A stretch of 64,000 nucleotides of DNA from the NCBI RefSeq assembly GCF_900129325.1, contig NZ_FQUP01000011.1, positions 1 through 64,000 of the forward strand, in the 5' to 3' direction. The position numbers and the translations under genes were made by a program. Shown here one piece after another: positions 1-8,675 of the stretch (position 1 is the first letter of the stretch; every line of letters begins with the position of its first letter). A model generated the notes under the pieces. It had not been told where the DNA came from. It saw only the letters and a list, made by a program, of their open reading frames with translations, and searched no databases. This DNA comes from Kaistia soli DSM 19436. GTDB lineage: Bacteria > Pseudomonadota > Alphaproteobacteria > Rhizobiales > Kaistiaceae.

Positions 1-1
1 A

Positions 2-526
2 ACGCGGCAAGTCCTTGCATTCATGATGCCGGGTGACTCATGTGACCTGCATGTCGCCTTGCTGGCGGAGATGGATCACAGCATCCAGACAATCGGCCCG
101 GCCCTGGTGGCCACGATCGAGCGCGCCGATATGGATGCGATCCTGGACAGTCACCATCAGGTGGCCAAGGCGATGTATGTGTCCCAGCTCGTCGACGAAG
201 GCACGATGCGTGCCTGGATTACCAGCATGGGTCGTCGCACGAGCCTGGAGCGGGTGGCACATTTGATGTGCGAACTTTACCTCCGGGCGCGAAATATTGG
301 TCTGATATCCGAACCGACGCTGACGATGCCCTTGTCCCAGTTGCTGATTGCGGACTCGCTGGGCATGACGCCGGTTCACCTCAACCGGATCCTGAAGGAG
401 CTGCGGCTTACGGGTGCGATGTCTTTCCAGCGCGGCAGCCTGCATATCGAGAACCCCGTCAAACTGGTGCAGATCGCAGGTTTCGATGAGAATTACCTAC
501 ACCGGCGACTGCGGCGGGCGACCTAA
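2..526 (+). CDS. Crp/Fnr family transcriptional regulator, 5' end cut off by the window
   Basis: The reading frame is already open at the left edge and reads TRQVLAFMMPGDSCDLH before the first ATG at 23. That matches the end of the cyclic-nucleotide-binding-like beta-roll of Crp/Fnr proteins, so the ATG at 23 is internal and the gene begins outside the window. A dimerisation helix follows, then a C-terminal winged helix-turn-helix, seen as MPLSQLLIADSLGMTPVHLN followed by RILKELR. The four cysteines of oxygen-sensing Fnr are not in the visible part. About 173 residues are visible of a usual 230-250. The role is DNA-binding regulation; the ligand is unknown. The next gene starts 206 bases downstream and looks unrelated. 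Confidence 0.85.
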   Translation, partial: TRQVLAFMMPGDSCDLHVALLAEMDHSIQTIGPALVATIERADMDAILDSHHQVAKAMYVSQLVDEGTMRAWITSMGRRTSLERVAHLMCELYLRARNIGLISEPTLTMPLSQLLIADSLGMTPVHLNRILKELRLTGAMSFQRGSLHIENPVKLVQIAGFDENYLHRRLRRAT

Positions 527-732
527 GCAGATGTCAAGAACGCGGGCCGCAACAACCCGGCTCGATATTGCCCTGGCAACCTGTCACGCTCCGTTAAGGC
601 TGTATCGTCGCCATTGGGCCGCCGGACGGCGCAATTCAGTCTTGCACTTCTGCCCGTCCGACGCTCATCCGACGCTATCAGTACAGCGCCACGGCCAACG
701 GGTGATAGGACCGGGCCACTAGATGAGGTGTT

Positions 733-1125
733 ATGATGCGGTACGAAGATTGGACGGCCAAGCTCAACGAGCCCACGCCTCATAGTTACAAGATCCGCAA
801 CGGCCAGCAGATGCTGCTGCCCACCGCGAAGATGGTCGACGACTTCTTGCGATCGGTGCCAAAGGGCAAAGCTGTCGATGTCAAAATGATGAAGGCTCAA
901 CTCGCAGCGGCCAATGGCGCCGAAGTGACGTGCCCGGTGACGACTGGATATCACCTGCGCACGGTAGCCGAGGCAGCGTGGCTGCAGCACCTGAACGGCG
1001 CCAGCCTTGACGCGATTACTCCGTTCTGGCGCGTTCTGAATCTCAAGACGCCGACAACGAAGCGGTTGGCCTGCGGCATGGACTTTGTCGCCTCACAACG
1101 GATCGCTGAGGGCCTGGACGCGTAG
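733..1125 (+). CDS. conserved hypothetical protein of an alphaproteobacterial family
   Basis: 130 residues, cytoplasmic, without signal peptide or membrane segment. GAGG at 725-728 supports a start at 733 (or the second ATG, 736). The body carries helix-rich sequence with a conserved-looking core, VTCPVTTGYHLRTVAEAA, followed by ITPFWRVLNLKTPTTKRL. I recall similar small proteins (TCPVTT...TPFWR) from Bradyrhizobium and relatives annotated as hypothetical. The helix-turn-helix-like start (VPKGKAVDVKMMKAQLAAANG) faintly resembles the DNA-binding domain of alkyltransferase-like proteins, but no PCHR active site is present, so no enzymatic call is made. It stands alone between unrelated genes. 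Confidence 0.7.
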   Translation: MMRYEDWTAKLNEPTPHSYKIRNGQQMLLPTAKMVDDFLRSVPKGKAVDVKMMKAQLAAANGAEVTCPVTTGYHLRTVAEAAWLQHLNGASLDAITPFWRVLNLKTPTTKRLACGMDFVASQRIAEGLDA

Positions 1126-1318
1126 CGCCCCATCCGGGCTGGTTCGCCCCGCGCACACCGCGATCTTGAGCAAATCGTCAGCCGGCGGCCGCTGAAGGGC
1201 CAAAGTAATCTCGGCCGGGGGAACGTTTGCCGTCAGCGCCTATTGTTGCTGTGAGCGCATTGATGAGCTGACGTCGATCGGCACCTGAGCGGCGCGATTA
1301 TCCACATATGAGGGTGAC

Positions 1319-1768
1319 ATGCACGCAAACGAGCTGGCCGAACGATTCATGGCCAAGACCGCTGCCGCGACGGCCGAAAAGGACAGGCAGGTCCAGAAGG
1401 CCGTGACGAACGCGGACACGCGGATGGCCGACGTCGAACACTGCAAGACGGCCATGGAGCAGCATGTCATCCCGTTCCTGAAGGAGCTTCAGGCTGCGTT
1501 GCCGGACGGGCAGTTCTCACTCGCCCCGCAGATCAGCGCGCAGGACCACCGGTTTGTTGGGGTATCCTTCAAGCTGGGTGACGGACCGGCAACGTCGATT
1601 TCGACGGCATTCGGGAACGTCATTGTGGCGCAGGCCGGCGACAGCGGCTCGTCAAAAGGCGTCCAGTTCGTCTACGCACCGGACGAGGAGCCTTACATCT
1701 CGAACTCGGGTGACCTCACGCGAGAGAAGATCGCCAAGCTCGTGGAAATGGTCATGGACAACAGCTGA
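1319..1768 (+). CDS. hypothetical protein with N-terminal coiled coil
   Basis: 149 residues, not recognised. The start at 1319 is supported by GAGGGTG just upstream. Residues 1 to about 60 are charged and heptad-like (ELAERFMAKTAAATAEKDRQ), predicting a helix or coiled coil. The C-terminal half is mixed beta/alpha and acidic, ending EKIAKLVEMVMDNS. There is no signal peptide, membrane segment or catalytic motif. It is isolated: about 190 bases separate it from the gene before, and the gene after is on the other strand. Codon use looks like that of its neighbours, so it is probably a real gene. Confidence 0.55.
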   Translation: MHANELAERFMAKTAAATAEKDRQVQKAVTNADTRMADVEHCKTAMEQHVIPFLKELQAALPDGQFSLAPQISAQDHRFVGVSFKLGDGPATSISTAFGNVIVAQAGDSGSSKGVQFVYAPDEEPYISNSGDLTREKIAKLVEMVMDNS

Positions 1769-1965
1769 TAGCACGATCTCGCGGGTAGACTTGCACGTCG
1801 CACCGCGCGCCACTACGATCCCGCTGTTCCGCCCAGTCTGTCCAGACCGCAGTCCCGCCAGAGGGTTCATGTGGTCGGCCACTCGAATCGAGGGTCGCCC
1901 CTCAAGACAATCAACCCAGTTGCGTTCCCGAGTACACGACTGGCACGGGTACGGATTTGCGATCG

Positions 1966-3006
1966 CTACTCGAACGAGAAGATCTTCTTCCAGTCTCTCT
2001 TCATGCTGATCACCGTCCAGCCTTCCTTTTTGGCCTCGTCGAACAGCTCTTGAGTGAACGCCCCAACCTTGGTGTCGGGGAGACCTGCGGCCGGGCCGTA
2101 AGCATATTCGCGGGTAGCGTCGTCATGCAGAACGAGCATCGCGAGGCGCGCGCCGTCGCCCGCGGCGGTGTATTCGAGCATCTGGCGGTCGCCGGTCGAG
2201 TTGCCGAAGGCGGCATGTGGGCGCCGGCCAATCATCAGATGGATGGCCTCCGGCTTGCCGGCATTGTTGTCATTGACCAGCAGCTTCGGGTCTTTGGTCA
2301 GCACCGGCTTGCCGTCCTTGCCATAGCTGAAGGTCACCGCGCCGGCGCTGCCGACGACCTGTTCAGGCGGAATACCGTAGGTCTTGTATGAATAGATGCG
2401 GACAAAGTCCTGGCCGCCGCCGGTGACGATATAGGTCTTGTAGCCGTTGGCGCGCAGATAGGAGAGCACCTCCTGCATCGGCTGGTAGGTCAGTTCCGTG
2501 TATGGACGCTGCCAGCGTTTGTCCTTGGCACTGTCGGTCCAGGCCTTAGCCTCCTTGGCGAACGTCTCGACCGACATGCCAGTCAGCGTCGCCGCGGCGA
2601 GCTTTTCGAGATCATGCAGCGACAGCTTGGCAATCGCCTCGCGGTCGCCGGAGAGCACAGTCCTGAACGGCTCGATCTTGGCAAGCTCCGGCTTTGCCTT
2701 CACCAGCGGGCCCACCCGGTCGAGGATATAGACGAGCTGACTATAGACAGGGTGTTCGACCCAGAGCGTGCCATCCTGGTCGAAGGTGGCGACACGGTCC
2801 TCGGCCGGCACGAAGTCGGGGCTCCCCACATCTGTGGTCTTCCTGACGAAGTCGACGATGGCGGCTTTGGCCGTGCCCTCGTTCCAGGAAGGCAAAGGAT
2901 CGGGCTGCGCCTGCGCCGCCGTCACGAGCATAACCGCGAGAGCCGCGCCGGCGACCGCGCGCGCCACGACCCCACAGAATACCAGCCGGCCATAGGATAG
3001 TGTCAT
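1966..3006 (-). CDS. secreted HAD-family phosphatase
   Basis: 346 residues. The N-terminus has a hydrophobic signal peptide ending near AAQAQ (about residue 33), so the protein is probably periplasmic. All haloacid-dehalogenase motifs are visible: motif I FDQDGT with Asp76/Asp78, motif II Thr195 in IVTGGG, motif III Lys251, and motif IV GNSTGD with Asp273. This predicts an Mg-dependent phosphatase acting through a phospho-aspartate; the substrate is unknown. It is the last gene of a three-gene operon behind the arylsulfatase, 70 bases downstream of it, with a strong stem-loop in the gap. Arylsulfatase plus HAD pairs occur in many proteobacteria, so the two may act on the same class of exported ester. 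Confidence 0.85.
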   Translation of the reverse strand: MTLSYGRLVFCGVVARAVAGAALAVMLVTAAQAQPDPLPSWNEGTAKAAIVDFVRKTTDVGSPDFVPAEDRVATFDQDGTLWVEHPVYSQLVYILDRVGPLVKAKPELAKIEPFRTVLSGDREAIAKLSLHDLEKLAAATLTGMSVETFAKEAKAWTDSAKDKRWQRPYTELTYQPMQEVLSYLRANGYKTYIVTGGGQDFVRIYSYKTYGIPPEQVVGSAGAVTFSYGKDGKPVLTKDPKLLVNDNNAGKPEAIHLMIGRRPHAAFGNSTGDRQMLEYTAAGDGARLAMLVLHDDATREYAYGPAAGLPDTKVGAFTQELFDEAKKEGWTVISMKRDWKKIFSFE

Positions 3007-3033
3007 CTGGCCCTCTCCCGATTGATGGCGTGA

Positions 3034-3060
3034 CGCGGGCGGCAGGGTTCGCCGCCCGCG
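3034..3060 (-). other. intercistronic stem-loop between arylsulfatase and HAD phosphatase genes
   Basis: The bases at 3034-3043 (CGCGGGCGGC) pair perfectly with 3051-3060 around a 7-base loop: a 10-bp stem, nearly all G-C. It sits in the 70-base gap between the arylsulfatase stop (3077) and the phosphatase start (3006). There is no T tract, so it is more likely an mRNA-stabilising or partial-attenuation structure than a full terminator; this is inference. Confidence 0.55.
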
Positions 3061-3076
3061 CGGTCCTCAGGCGCCG

Positions 3077-4831
3077 CTAATCGGCGCCGACATGGTTCGA
3101 CTTCATGTCCTGGACCTGCTGGATGACCTGGTCGAGATTGTAACTCGCCGCAGCCTGCATCGGCGGGAAGTCGACATAGCTCTCCAGTTCCCTCAGCCAA
3201 AGGGACTGGCCGATCGGCAGCATGTTCCAGTCATAGATATAGGCCGTCGACGGCGAGCCGATCGTGCCGCCCATACCAAGCAACGTCTTCTGCTGATCGC
3301 CGACTGATGTTTCAAACGGATCGCGCTTGATATTGACGACCTGGGTCCACGAATAGGGCTGTACGCCGTTGACGAAGCCGGCCGGCGAGTCAGACACCAT
3401 GTTGAAGTACATTTTCCAGTTCTTGTAGCGGACGGCCGACGGCGTCTTGCCGGAATAGTAGAAGAAGGTATCCCGATCCGAATCCGGCTGCTTGCCCTCG
3501 AGGTAGTTGCGCTGGTCGATGCCGTCGAGCTTGGTCTTGACGATGCCGGGATAAGCCCCCTTCTCAATCTCTTGGTTGAGGCCGTCACCCTTCGGTCCAC
3601 CGGCGATGTCGACAAAGGTCGGGACCCAGTCGAGCGAGGCGAACATATCGGTCATGACCGTGCCAGGCTTGATGTGTCCCGGCCAGCGGATGAGCATTGG
3701 CGCCCGCATGCCACCTTCCCAGGTCGTGAGCTTGCCGCCCTTGAACGGCGTGGTGCCGCCATCGGGGAAGGTGATCGTCTCGGCGCCGTTATCGGTCGTG
3801 AACACGACGATCGTGTTGTCGAGTTGGCCCATCGAGGAGAGCTTGTCGAGGACAGTGCCGATATTGTCGTCGAGTTGCTTCATGCCGGCTTCGTTGAGAC
3901 CCCAGTCCTTCCCGCCGGGCTCGCCGATCATCGCCTCATATTTCGGCGGCAGCACCGTGGTGATGTGCATGCGGGCCGGGTTGTACCAGACGAAGAACGG
4001 CTTGCTGGTCTTCCTCGGGTCATTGCGGTCGAGGAAGTCCACGACTTTCGCGGAGATTTCCTCATCGACCGTTTCCGAACGTTCGAGCGTCAGTGGACCC
4101 TGGTCTTCGCAGGATTGCTTCGCCGAGGAGCCGTCGGCCGATTTGCACCACATCACTGGTCGCGGCGGGGTGAGGCAGGTCGTGGTCTTCGGGTCGACCG
4201 CGCCCGGAACCTCCGGAAGTCCCGGGATCGGCGTATTCATGCAGGGGGGCGCCACGGTCTGCTGCAATGGCGATTTGTTGATGTCGGGGAAGCTCACGCC
4301 CTGCATGGCGTCAAGATGATAGAGATAGCCCCAGAATTCCTGGAAGCCGTGCGCGGTCGGCAAAGCATCGGTGTGATCGCCGAGATGGTTCTTGCCGAAC
4401 TCGCCGGTATTGTAGCCGAGATCGAGCAGGAACTTGGCGAGAGCTGGCGTGCCGGGCCTCAGATAAGACGGACTGCCCGGAAGCTGCGGCGGAATCATGC
4501 CGGTGCGGAGCGGATGCATGCCGGTGAAGAAGGCGTTCCGGCCGGCGGTGCAGCTCTGCTCCGCATAGTAGTCAGTAAAGAGCGCCCCCTCCTTGCCGAT
4601 CCGATCGATATTCGGCGTTTCGCCGACCATCAGCCCGCGATGGTAGATACTCGGCTGCATGTAGCCGATGTCGTCGCCCATGATGAACAGGATATTGGGT
4701 TTTGAGATGGGCGCCTCCTGGGCATTCGCAGGTGCTGTCATTCCAAGTGCCGCGATCCCGATCGCCATCAAGCTGGATCTCATCCAGTCCCGACGCCTCG
4801 GTGATCCGGCTCTGACGGATATGCCGATCAT
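3077..4831 (-). CDS. arylsulfatase, type I (formylglycine) sulfatase, secreted
   Basis: 584 residues from the ATG at 4831, chosen because AGGAGAG lies 8 bases upstream and because the Sec signal peptide (cleavage after ANA, about residue 37) then begins directly. An earlier in-frame ATG (4930) would overlap the preceding gene. The sulfatase fold is clear: metal-binding Asp53-Asp54 in MGDDIGY, then the signature CTAGR with Cys94 (to be converted to formylglycine) and Arg98, and downstream TTDNGAE. It hydrolyses sulfate esters in the periplasm, probably for sulfur scavenging. It is the middle gene of the operon and needs a formylglycine-generating enzyme or another maturase, which is not encoded in this window. 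Confidence 0.93.
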   Translation of the reverse strand: MIGISVRAGSPRRRDWMRSSLMAIGIAALGMTAPANAQEAPISKPNILFIMGDDIGYMQPSIYHRGLMVGETPNIDRIGKEGALFTDYYAEQSCTAGRNAFFTGMHPLRTGMIPPQLPGSPSYLRPGTPALAKFLLDLGYNTGEFGKNHLGDHTDALPTAHGFQEFWGYLYHLDAMQGVSFPDINKSPLQQTVAPPCMNTPIPGLPEVPGAVDPKTTTCLTPPRPVMWCKSADGSSAKQSCEDQGPLTLERSETVDEEISAKVVDFLDRNDPRKTSKPFFVWYNPARMHITTVLPPKYEAMIGEPGGKDWGLNEAGMKQLDDNIGTVLDKLSSMGQLDNTIVVFTTDNGAETITFPDGGTTPFKGGKLTTWEGGMRAPMLIRWPGHIKPGTVMTDMFASLDWVPTFVDIAGGPKGDGLNQEIEKGAYPGIVKTKLDGIDQRNYLEGKQPDSDRDTFFYYSGKTPSAVRYKNWKMYFNMVSDSPAGFVNGVQPYSWTQVVNIKRDPFETSVGDQQKTLLGMGGTIGSPSTAYIYDWNMLPIGQSLWLRELESYVDFPPMQAAASYNLDQVIQQVQDMKSNHVGAD

Positions 4832-4856
4832 CTCTAGTCTCTCCTCTTTCGATATC

Positions 4857-5105
4857 TCAACCGAGGGCTGAGAGAATTTCACTTTCGAGATCCGCGACCA
4901 GGGCACGGTATTCCTCGACTTTCCCTGCATCCGGATGATCGGGAGAGGCCCAATAGCGGGACGCTTCCACGGCTTCCTGATAGTCCTGGCAGACCTCGTG
5001 GAATGCGGGGTCGTGAGCGCAGCGCCGCCAGATCTCCAGTTCCCGGTCGTGAAACCTGGCGACGACGTCCGTCAGCCTTGCAGCCTGCCCGCTCCATTTC
5101 GGCAT
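4857..5105 (-). CDS. small conserved protein heading the sulfatase operon
   Basis: 82 residues, highly charged and all helical in appearance (ARFHDRELEIWRRCAHDPAF ... VEEYRALVADLESEIL). I know similar small proteins from rhizobial genomes, often beside arylsulfatase genes, without assigned function. The reading frame is open further upstream, but the sequence before ATG 5105 is Arg-rich, lacks a recognisable pattern and runs into the divergent promoter region, so 5105 is preferred. Only a weak AGG precedes it. It ends 25 bases before the arylsulfatase start and is presumably co-transcribed. There is no signal peptide, so it acts in the cytoplasm. Confidence 0.65.
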   Translation of the reverse strand: MPKWSGQAARLTDVVARFHDRELEIWRRCAHDPAFHEVCQDYQEAVEASRYWASPDHPDAGKVEEYRALVADLESEILSALG

Positions 5106-5168
5106 TTGAACCTGCCAGCCCCTGCCCCAGCGCGAGTAGGGTGCACGGCGGCGCGAGCCGCGGAAGCG

Positions 5169-5182
5169 ACGAACATGTTCGT
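5169..5182. promoter_or_regulatory. perfect 14-bp palindrome in the divergent promoter region, candidate operator
   Basis: ACGAACATGTTCGT is a perfect inverted repeat. It lies in the 216-base gap between the sulfatase operon (leftward, from 5105) and the TPR regulator gene (rightward, from 5322), 64 bases upstream of the small-protein start. Size, symmetry and place fit a dimeric regulator site. Which protein binds is not shown. Confidence 0.45.
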
Positions 5183-5321
5183 AACCTGAGCAGGGGACAC
5201 GGCCTGCCTGAAGGGACGCCTGTATTCCGGGGGGGCCGCCGATCGGGGAAATGGTCGTTTCGGTCAAATCGGAATAAGCTGATAAGCGCCGGCCGAAGTC
5301 GGTATTGATGCGAGAACCGCG

Positions 5322-7163
5322 ATGGAGTCGACTCTGGGGTCATCTGGTCCGGGCAACCGGCTCGATTCCGGCAGGCCTGATGCTGCGGTCATCCGCGCCC
5401 AGGTCGAACACATGCTGGCGAGCCCGGAACTCCATGGGAGCCAGCGTCGCCGTACATTCCTGCGATATCTTGTTGAGGAAACACTGGAAGGGCGCGGCGG
5501 AGGACTAAAGGGCTACACGATTGCCCTTGCTGTGTTCGGCCGCAACGAAGAATTCCAGTCCCAAACAGATCCTGTCGTGCGGCTGGAAGCCCGGCGGCTG
5601 CGGCGGGATCTCGATAGCTATTATATTGGCGCTGGCGGGCGCGATGCGATCCGCATCACTATTCCGAAGGGCGGCTACATCCCGCATTTCGAATGGCAGA
5701 ACGTGACGCAACCAGTGCTTCCGGCTGCTTCGACTTTGGCGGCGCCGATCGTTGCCCCAGCTTCTGATCCCGCAGCCGACCTGGTTGATGCAGCTGGCCG
5801 CCCCAGCAAAGGACGGGAAGGCGCCAAGCTTGGCGCGGCGGAGTTGCTTTCACGCTGGCCGACACGCGCCGGCGTCGCATTCGCCCTGCTGGGCCTTGCA
5901 ACCGCCGCGATCATTGCCTGGCAACGCGTTCCGCCGGCGCCCGATCCGGCAGCGAGCCGGACCATCCCCCTCGTCGTCCTTCCCTTGGCTTCGCTGAGCA
6001 ACAATGAGGACGATCAATTCCTCGCAGCCGGCATGACCCAAGAGCTGATCACCGATTTGATGCGGTTCGAGGGTTTCCGCCTCTACTCCGTGGCGGCGAG
6101 CTTCCGGCAGGACGCCGACGCCGATCCCATCGACGTCGGCCGGAAACTCGGCGTCGCCTATCTGGTGAAGGGCAGCGTTCGCTCAGACGGTGCTACGACA
6201 CGCATCAATGCACAACTGCTGGACGCGGGGACCGGCCGGGTGCTGTGGAGCGAGGTCTATGACAGGCAACGGACGCCAGGCGCTCTACTGAAGGTCCAGG
6301 ACGAGCTGTCTGCCAGCGTGGCCGCTGAGCTCGGGCAGACTTATGGCATCGTGAACCGCAGCGCGTCCGCGCAGCTGGCGACCCCAGTTGCATCTTCCAT
6401 GTCGGACTACGACTGCGTGCTGCGCGCCTATCAGTATCGTCGCACCTTCGACGAGAAGGTTCACGAACCGGTTCTTTCATGCCTTGAGCAGGTAACCCTC
6501 AATGATCCGGGCTACGCAACAGCTTGGGCGATGCTTGGCTGGATGCATCTCGACGCCGCTCGTTATGGGTTTGTAAGCGCTGCCGATGCCCCCCGTGAGA
6601 TGGACCGGGCGTTCGCGATGGCATCGAAGGCCGTGGAGATCGCACCGGAAAGCATCGTCGCACTGCAGGCATTATCTGCCGTTCAGTACCATCTCGGTCA
6701 GTTTGATGAATCGGAGCGGACTCAGCGCCACGCCCTGGCGATCAACCCCAACGATCCCGATACAATCGCCCAGCTGGGATGGCGGCTAGCGTTGCGCGGC
6801 CGCTGGGAGGAGGCGTTGCCCTACGTCAACCGCGCGGTCGAGCGATCCATCAGCCCACCCGGGTGGTACTATGACATGATCACCATCCGGCAGCTTCTCG
6901 ACGGCAAGTATCGCGAAATGCTGGCCTCGGCAGAGCGCTCCGCCACCGGCGATCCAACTGGAATGTCCTTCCTCGCTATTGCCCAGGCAGCGACCGGCGA
7001 TCTGCCGGCGGCGCATCAATCACTCGCGCGAATGGCCGAGATGTCACCGGCGCTCGCCCGGGAACCGGAGCGAATCTATGGCAATTTCCGGCCGATACCC
7101 CCAATCCTGGATGCCGTGATGACCGGTCTTAGAAATGCCGGATGGACTGCGCCGACAAAATGA
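5322..7163 (+). CDS. membrane-anchored regulator with TolB-like and TPR domains
   Basis: 613 residues. N-terminal part (about 20-125) has the pattern of a DNA-binding-like domain found in rhizobial cyclase/TPR regulators (RRRTFLRYLVEETLEG ... DPVVRLEARRLRRDLDSYY ... RITIPKGGYIPHFE). One transmembrane helix lies near 181-200. Residues about 211-320 resemble the TolB N-terminal domain found in adenylate-cyclase-associated proteins (IPLVVLPLASLSNNEDDQFL ... GVAYLVKGSVRSDG). The rest is tetratricopeptide repeats. The layout suggests a one-component regulator that senses outside the membrane and binds DNA inside. It is divergent from the sulfatase operon and is the obvious candidate regulator for it (inference). 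No cyclase catalytic domain is present. Confidence 0.8.
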   Translation: MESTLGSSGPGNRLDSGRPDAAVIRAQVEHMLASPELHGSQRRRTFLRYLVEETLEGRGGGLKGYTIALAVFGRNEEFQSQTDPVVRLEARRLRRDLDSYYIGAGGRDAIRITIPKGGYIPHFEWQNVTQPVLPAASTLAAPIVAPASDPAADLVDAAGRPSKGREGAKLGAAELLSRWPTRAGVAFALLGLATAAIIAWQRVPPAPDPAASRTIPLVVLPLASLSNNEDDQFLAAGMTQELITDLMRFEGFRLYSVAASFRQDADADPIDVGRKLGVAYLVKGSVRSDGATTRINAQLLDAGTGRVLWSEVYDRQRTPGALLKVQDELSASVAAELGQTYGIVNRSASAQLATPVASSMSDYDCVLRAYQYRRTFDEKVHEPVLSCLEQVTLNDPGYATAWAMLGWMHLDAARYGFVSAADAPREMDRAFAMASKAVEIAPESIVALQALSAVQYHLGQFDESERTQRHALAINPNDPDTIAQLGWRLALRGRWEEALPYVNRAVERSISPPGWYYDMITIRQLLDGKYREMLASAERSATGDPTGMSFLAIAQAATGDLPAAHQSLARMAEMSPALAREPERIYGNFRPIPPILDAVMTGLRNAGWTAPTK

Positions 7164-7365
7164 CCAGGAGAGTTACGAGCGGGGCACCCCTCGACGAGGA
7201 TATTCTCGAGCTTCCAATTCTCACTGTCGCCATAGCCCCTCTCTATCGACCACTTTGAAGATGAAGGCTGGGTCAGATGGCGGTCTGGTTCAGTATGTTC
7301 CTCTGATCTGATGCCCTGATGCTCCTCCAGATTTGCGTAGAGTCCGTCGATCCCGGAGATGGACG

Positions 7366-7881
7366 ATGCGAGCCTCACGGTTCACGGAAGAGCAGATCAT
7401 CGGCATGCTGAAAGAGCAGGAGGCGGGGGCCAAGACCGCTGACGTGTGCCGCAAGCACGGCATCTCTTCGGCGACCTTCTATAAATTCAAGGCAAAGTAT
7501 GGCGGGATGGACGTGTCGGATGCCCGCCGTCTGAAGGCGCTTGAGGATGAGAACGCCCGCCTGAAAAGCTGCTCGCCGAGCAGATGCTGGACAACGCTAT
7601 CCTGAAGGATGTCGCCTCAAAAAATGGTGACGCTCGATCTGAGGCGTAAAGCCGTGGCCCATGCCTGTGCCGAGCATGGGGTGAGCCAGCGTCGGGCGTG
7701 CAAGGCATTGAGCGTCGATCGCACCAGTATGCGCTATCTAAGCGTCCGTCCTGACGATGCCGCCCTGCGCGACGTCATGAAAGCCGTGCCTGGCGCTGGT
7801 CGTCGACACCTCGCTCTCCGGCTTCGAGTGACGCGCGAGATGGACGAGATCATGGCTGTTCGGGGCAAGCCTTCCGGGCCG
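7366..7881 (+). mobile_element. decayed IS3-family insertion sequence (orfA and orfB remnants)
   Basis: From ATG 7366 the frame encodes an IS3-type OrfA with its helix-turn-helix (RFTEEQIIGMLKEQEAGAKT, then CRKHGISSATFYKFKAKYGG). At about 7561-7570 one A appears missing: restoring it gives LKKLLAEQMLDNAILKD, the expected OrfA leucine zipper. An A-rich slip site (six A) follows at 7619-7624. OrfB starts MVTLDLRRKAVAHACAEHGV but breaks off after DDAALRDVMKAV. The next recognisable piece, VVDTSLSGF then VTREMDEIMAVRGKP, belongs much later in OrfB and itself contains a 1-base deletion. The catalytic DDE core is therefore gone. The element cannot transpose. Terminal inverted repeats were not found. 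Confidence 0.85.
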
Positions 7882-8071
7882 GTCCAGGATTGCCTCACCC
7901 GGTCCTAGCGCCGTCGGCGCGCCTTGCGCCGACCTTCAGATCCGGATTTCGGCCGCCCCGAATTCGATGATTGCAGCCTCCGGCAAACACCGAACGGTTC
8001 AGCGTGAGCGATACGGCATCTTGAGGTCGCAAACAGTTTAGCCGGCTTGGACCGGCGTCGCACCGACACGG

Positions 8072-8632
8072 TCACGATGCCAGCATCTGCCTGAATTCGC
8101 CCGCGGCATCTCGGCTGAGCCATGGATTCACATGTTTTCCTTTAATCGGTCCATGGTGATTTACCGTGAACCGAAGCAGCCTTGCAGTATATTCGAAGGC
8201 AAAGTCATGGTTTGCCTTCATGACCGCCCTGAACGTGTCACAATCCGATCTTGCAGCCACGGTTTGGAGCAAATGCCTTAGGCTCGGATCGATATCCATG
8301 GAATTGCCTGAACATTGAAATATGCCGGCCTCTTCGGTACACGGCTGGTTGGACGATGGGTTGGTCGTGTCGCGGCCGGCGTTCCAATCCCAGGAACTCT
8401 CGAAACCAGCGAGAACTCGCAGCACCTCCAGCATAGTTGCCTTGCGATCCAGCGTGTCGGTCCATGGCCCCAGTTCGTCACGCACGCTCGAATAGACATC
8501 GTGCCTGTCGTTGCGCAGGAATATCTCCTCCGGAGCGCCAGCGCCCCAACTGACCAGCTCTTCGAGAAACGATACAGGCGGCTTTCCCCGATTTAGGACT
8601 TTGGCACGACAGTGGTTGAAAACTGTGCTCAT
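8072..8632 (-). CDS. lytic transglycosylase/lysozyme-like protein
   Basis: 186 residues from ATG 8632, preceded by AAGGGG at a good distance; longer in-frame starts run into the neighbouring peptidase gene. The segment MLEVLRVLAGFESSWDWNAG has the look of a lysozyme-like or SLT fold active-site helix, with Glu78 as candidate catalytic acid, followed by TTNPSSNQPCTEEAGIFQCS and a long helical C-terminus. No signal peptide is seen. It lies 43 bases after the M15 peptidase gene in the same direction, so two peptidoglycan-cutting activities (glycan strand and peptide) would be made together. The family call rests on a short motif and its neighbour, and could be wrong. Confidence 0.55.
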   Translation of the reverse strand: MSTVFNHCRAKVLNRGKPPVSFLEELVSWGAGAPEEIFLRNDRHDVYSSVRDELGPWTDTLDRKATMLEVLRVLAGFESSWDWNAGRDTTNPSSNQPCTEEAGIFQCSGNSMDIDPSLRHLLQTVAARSDCDTFRAVMKANHDFAFEYTARLLRFTVNHHGPIKGKHVNPWLSRDAAGEFRQMLAS

Positions 8633-8675
8633 GAATTTCCCCTTCGAAGGACCAAAGATGCGGCCCAAACATTCG

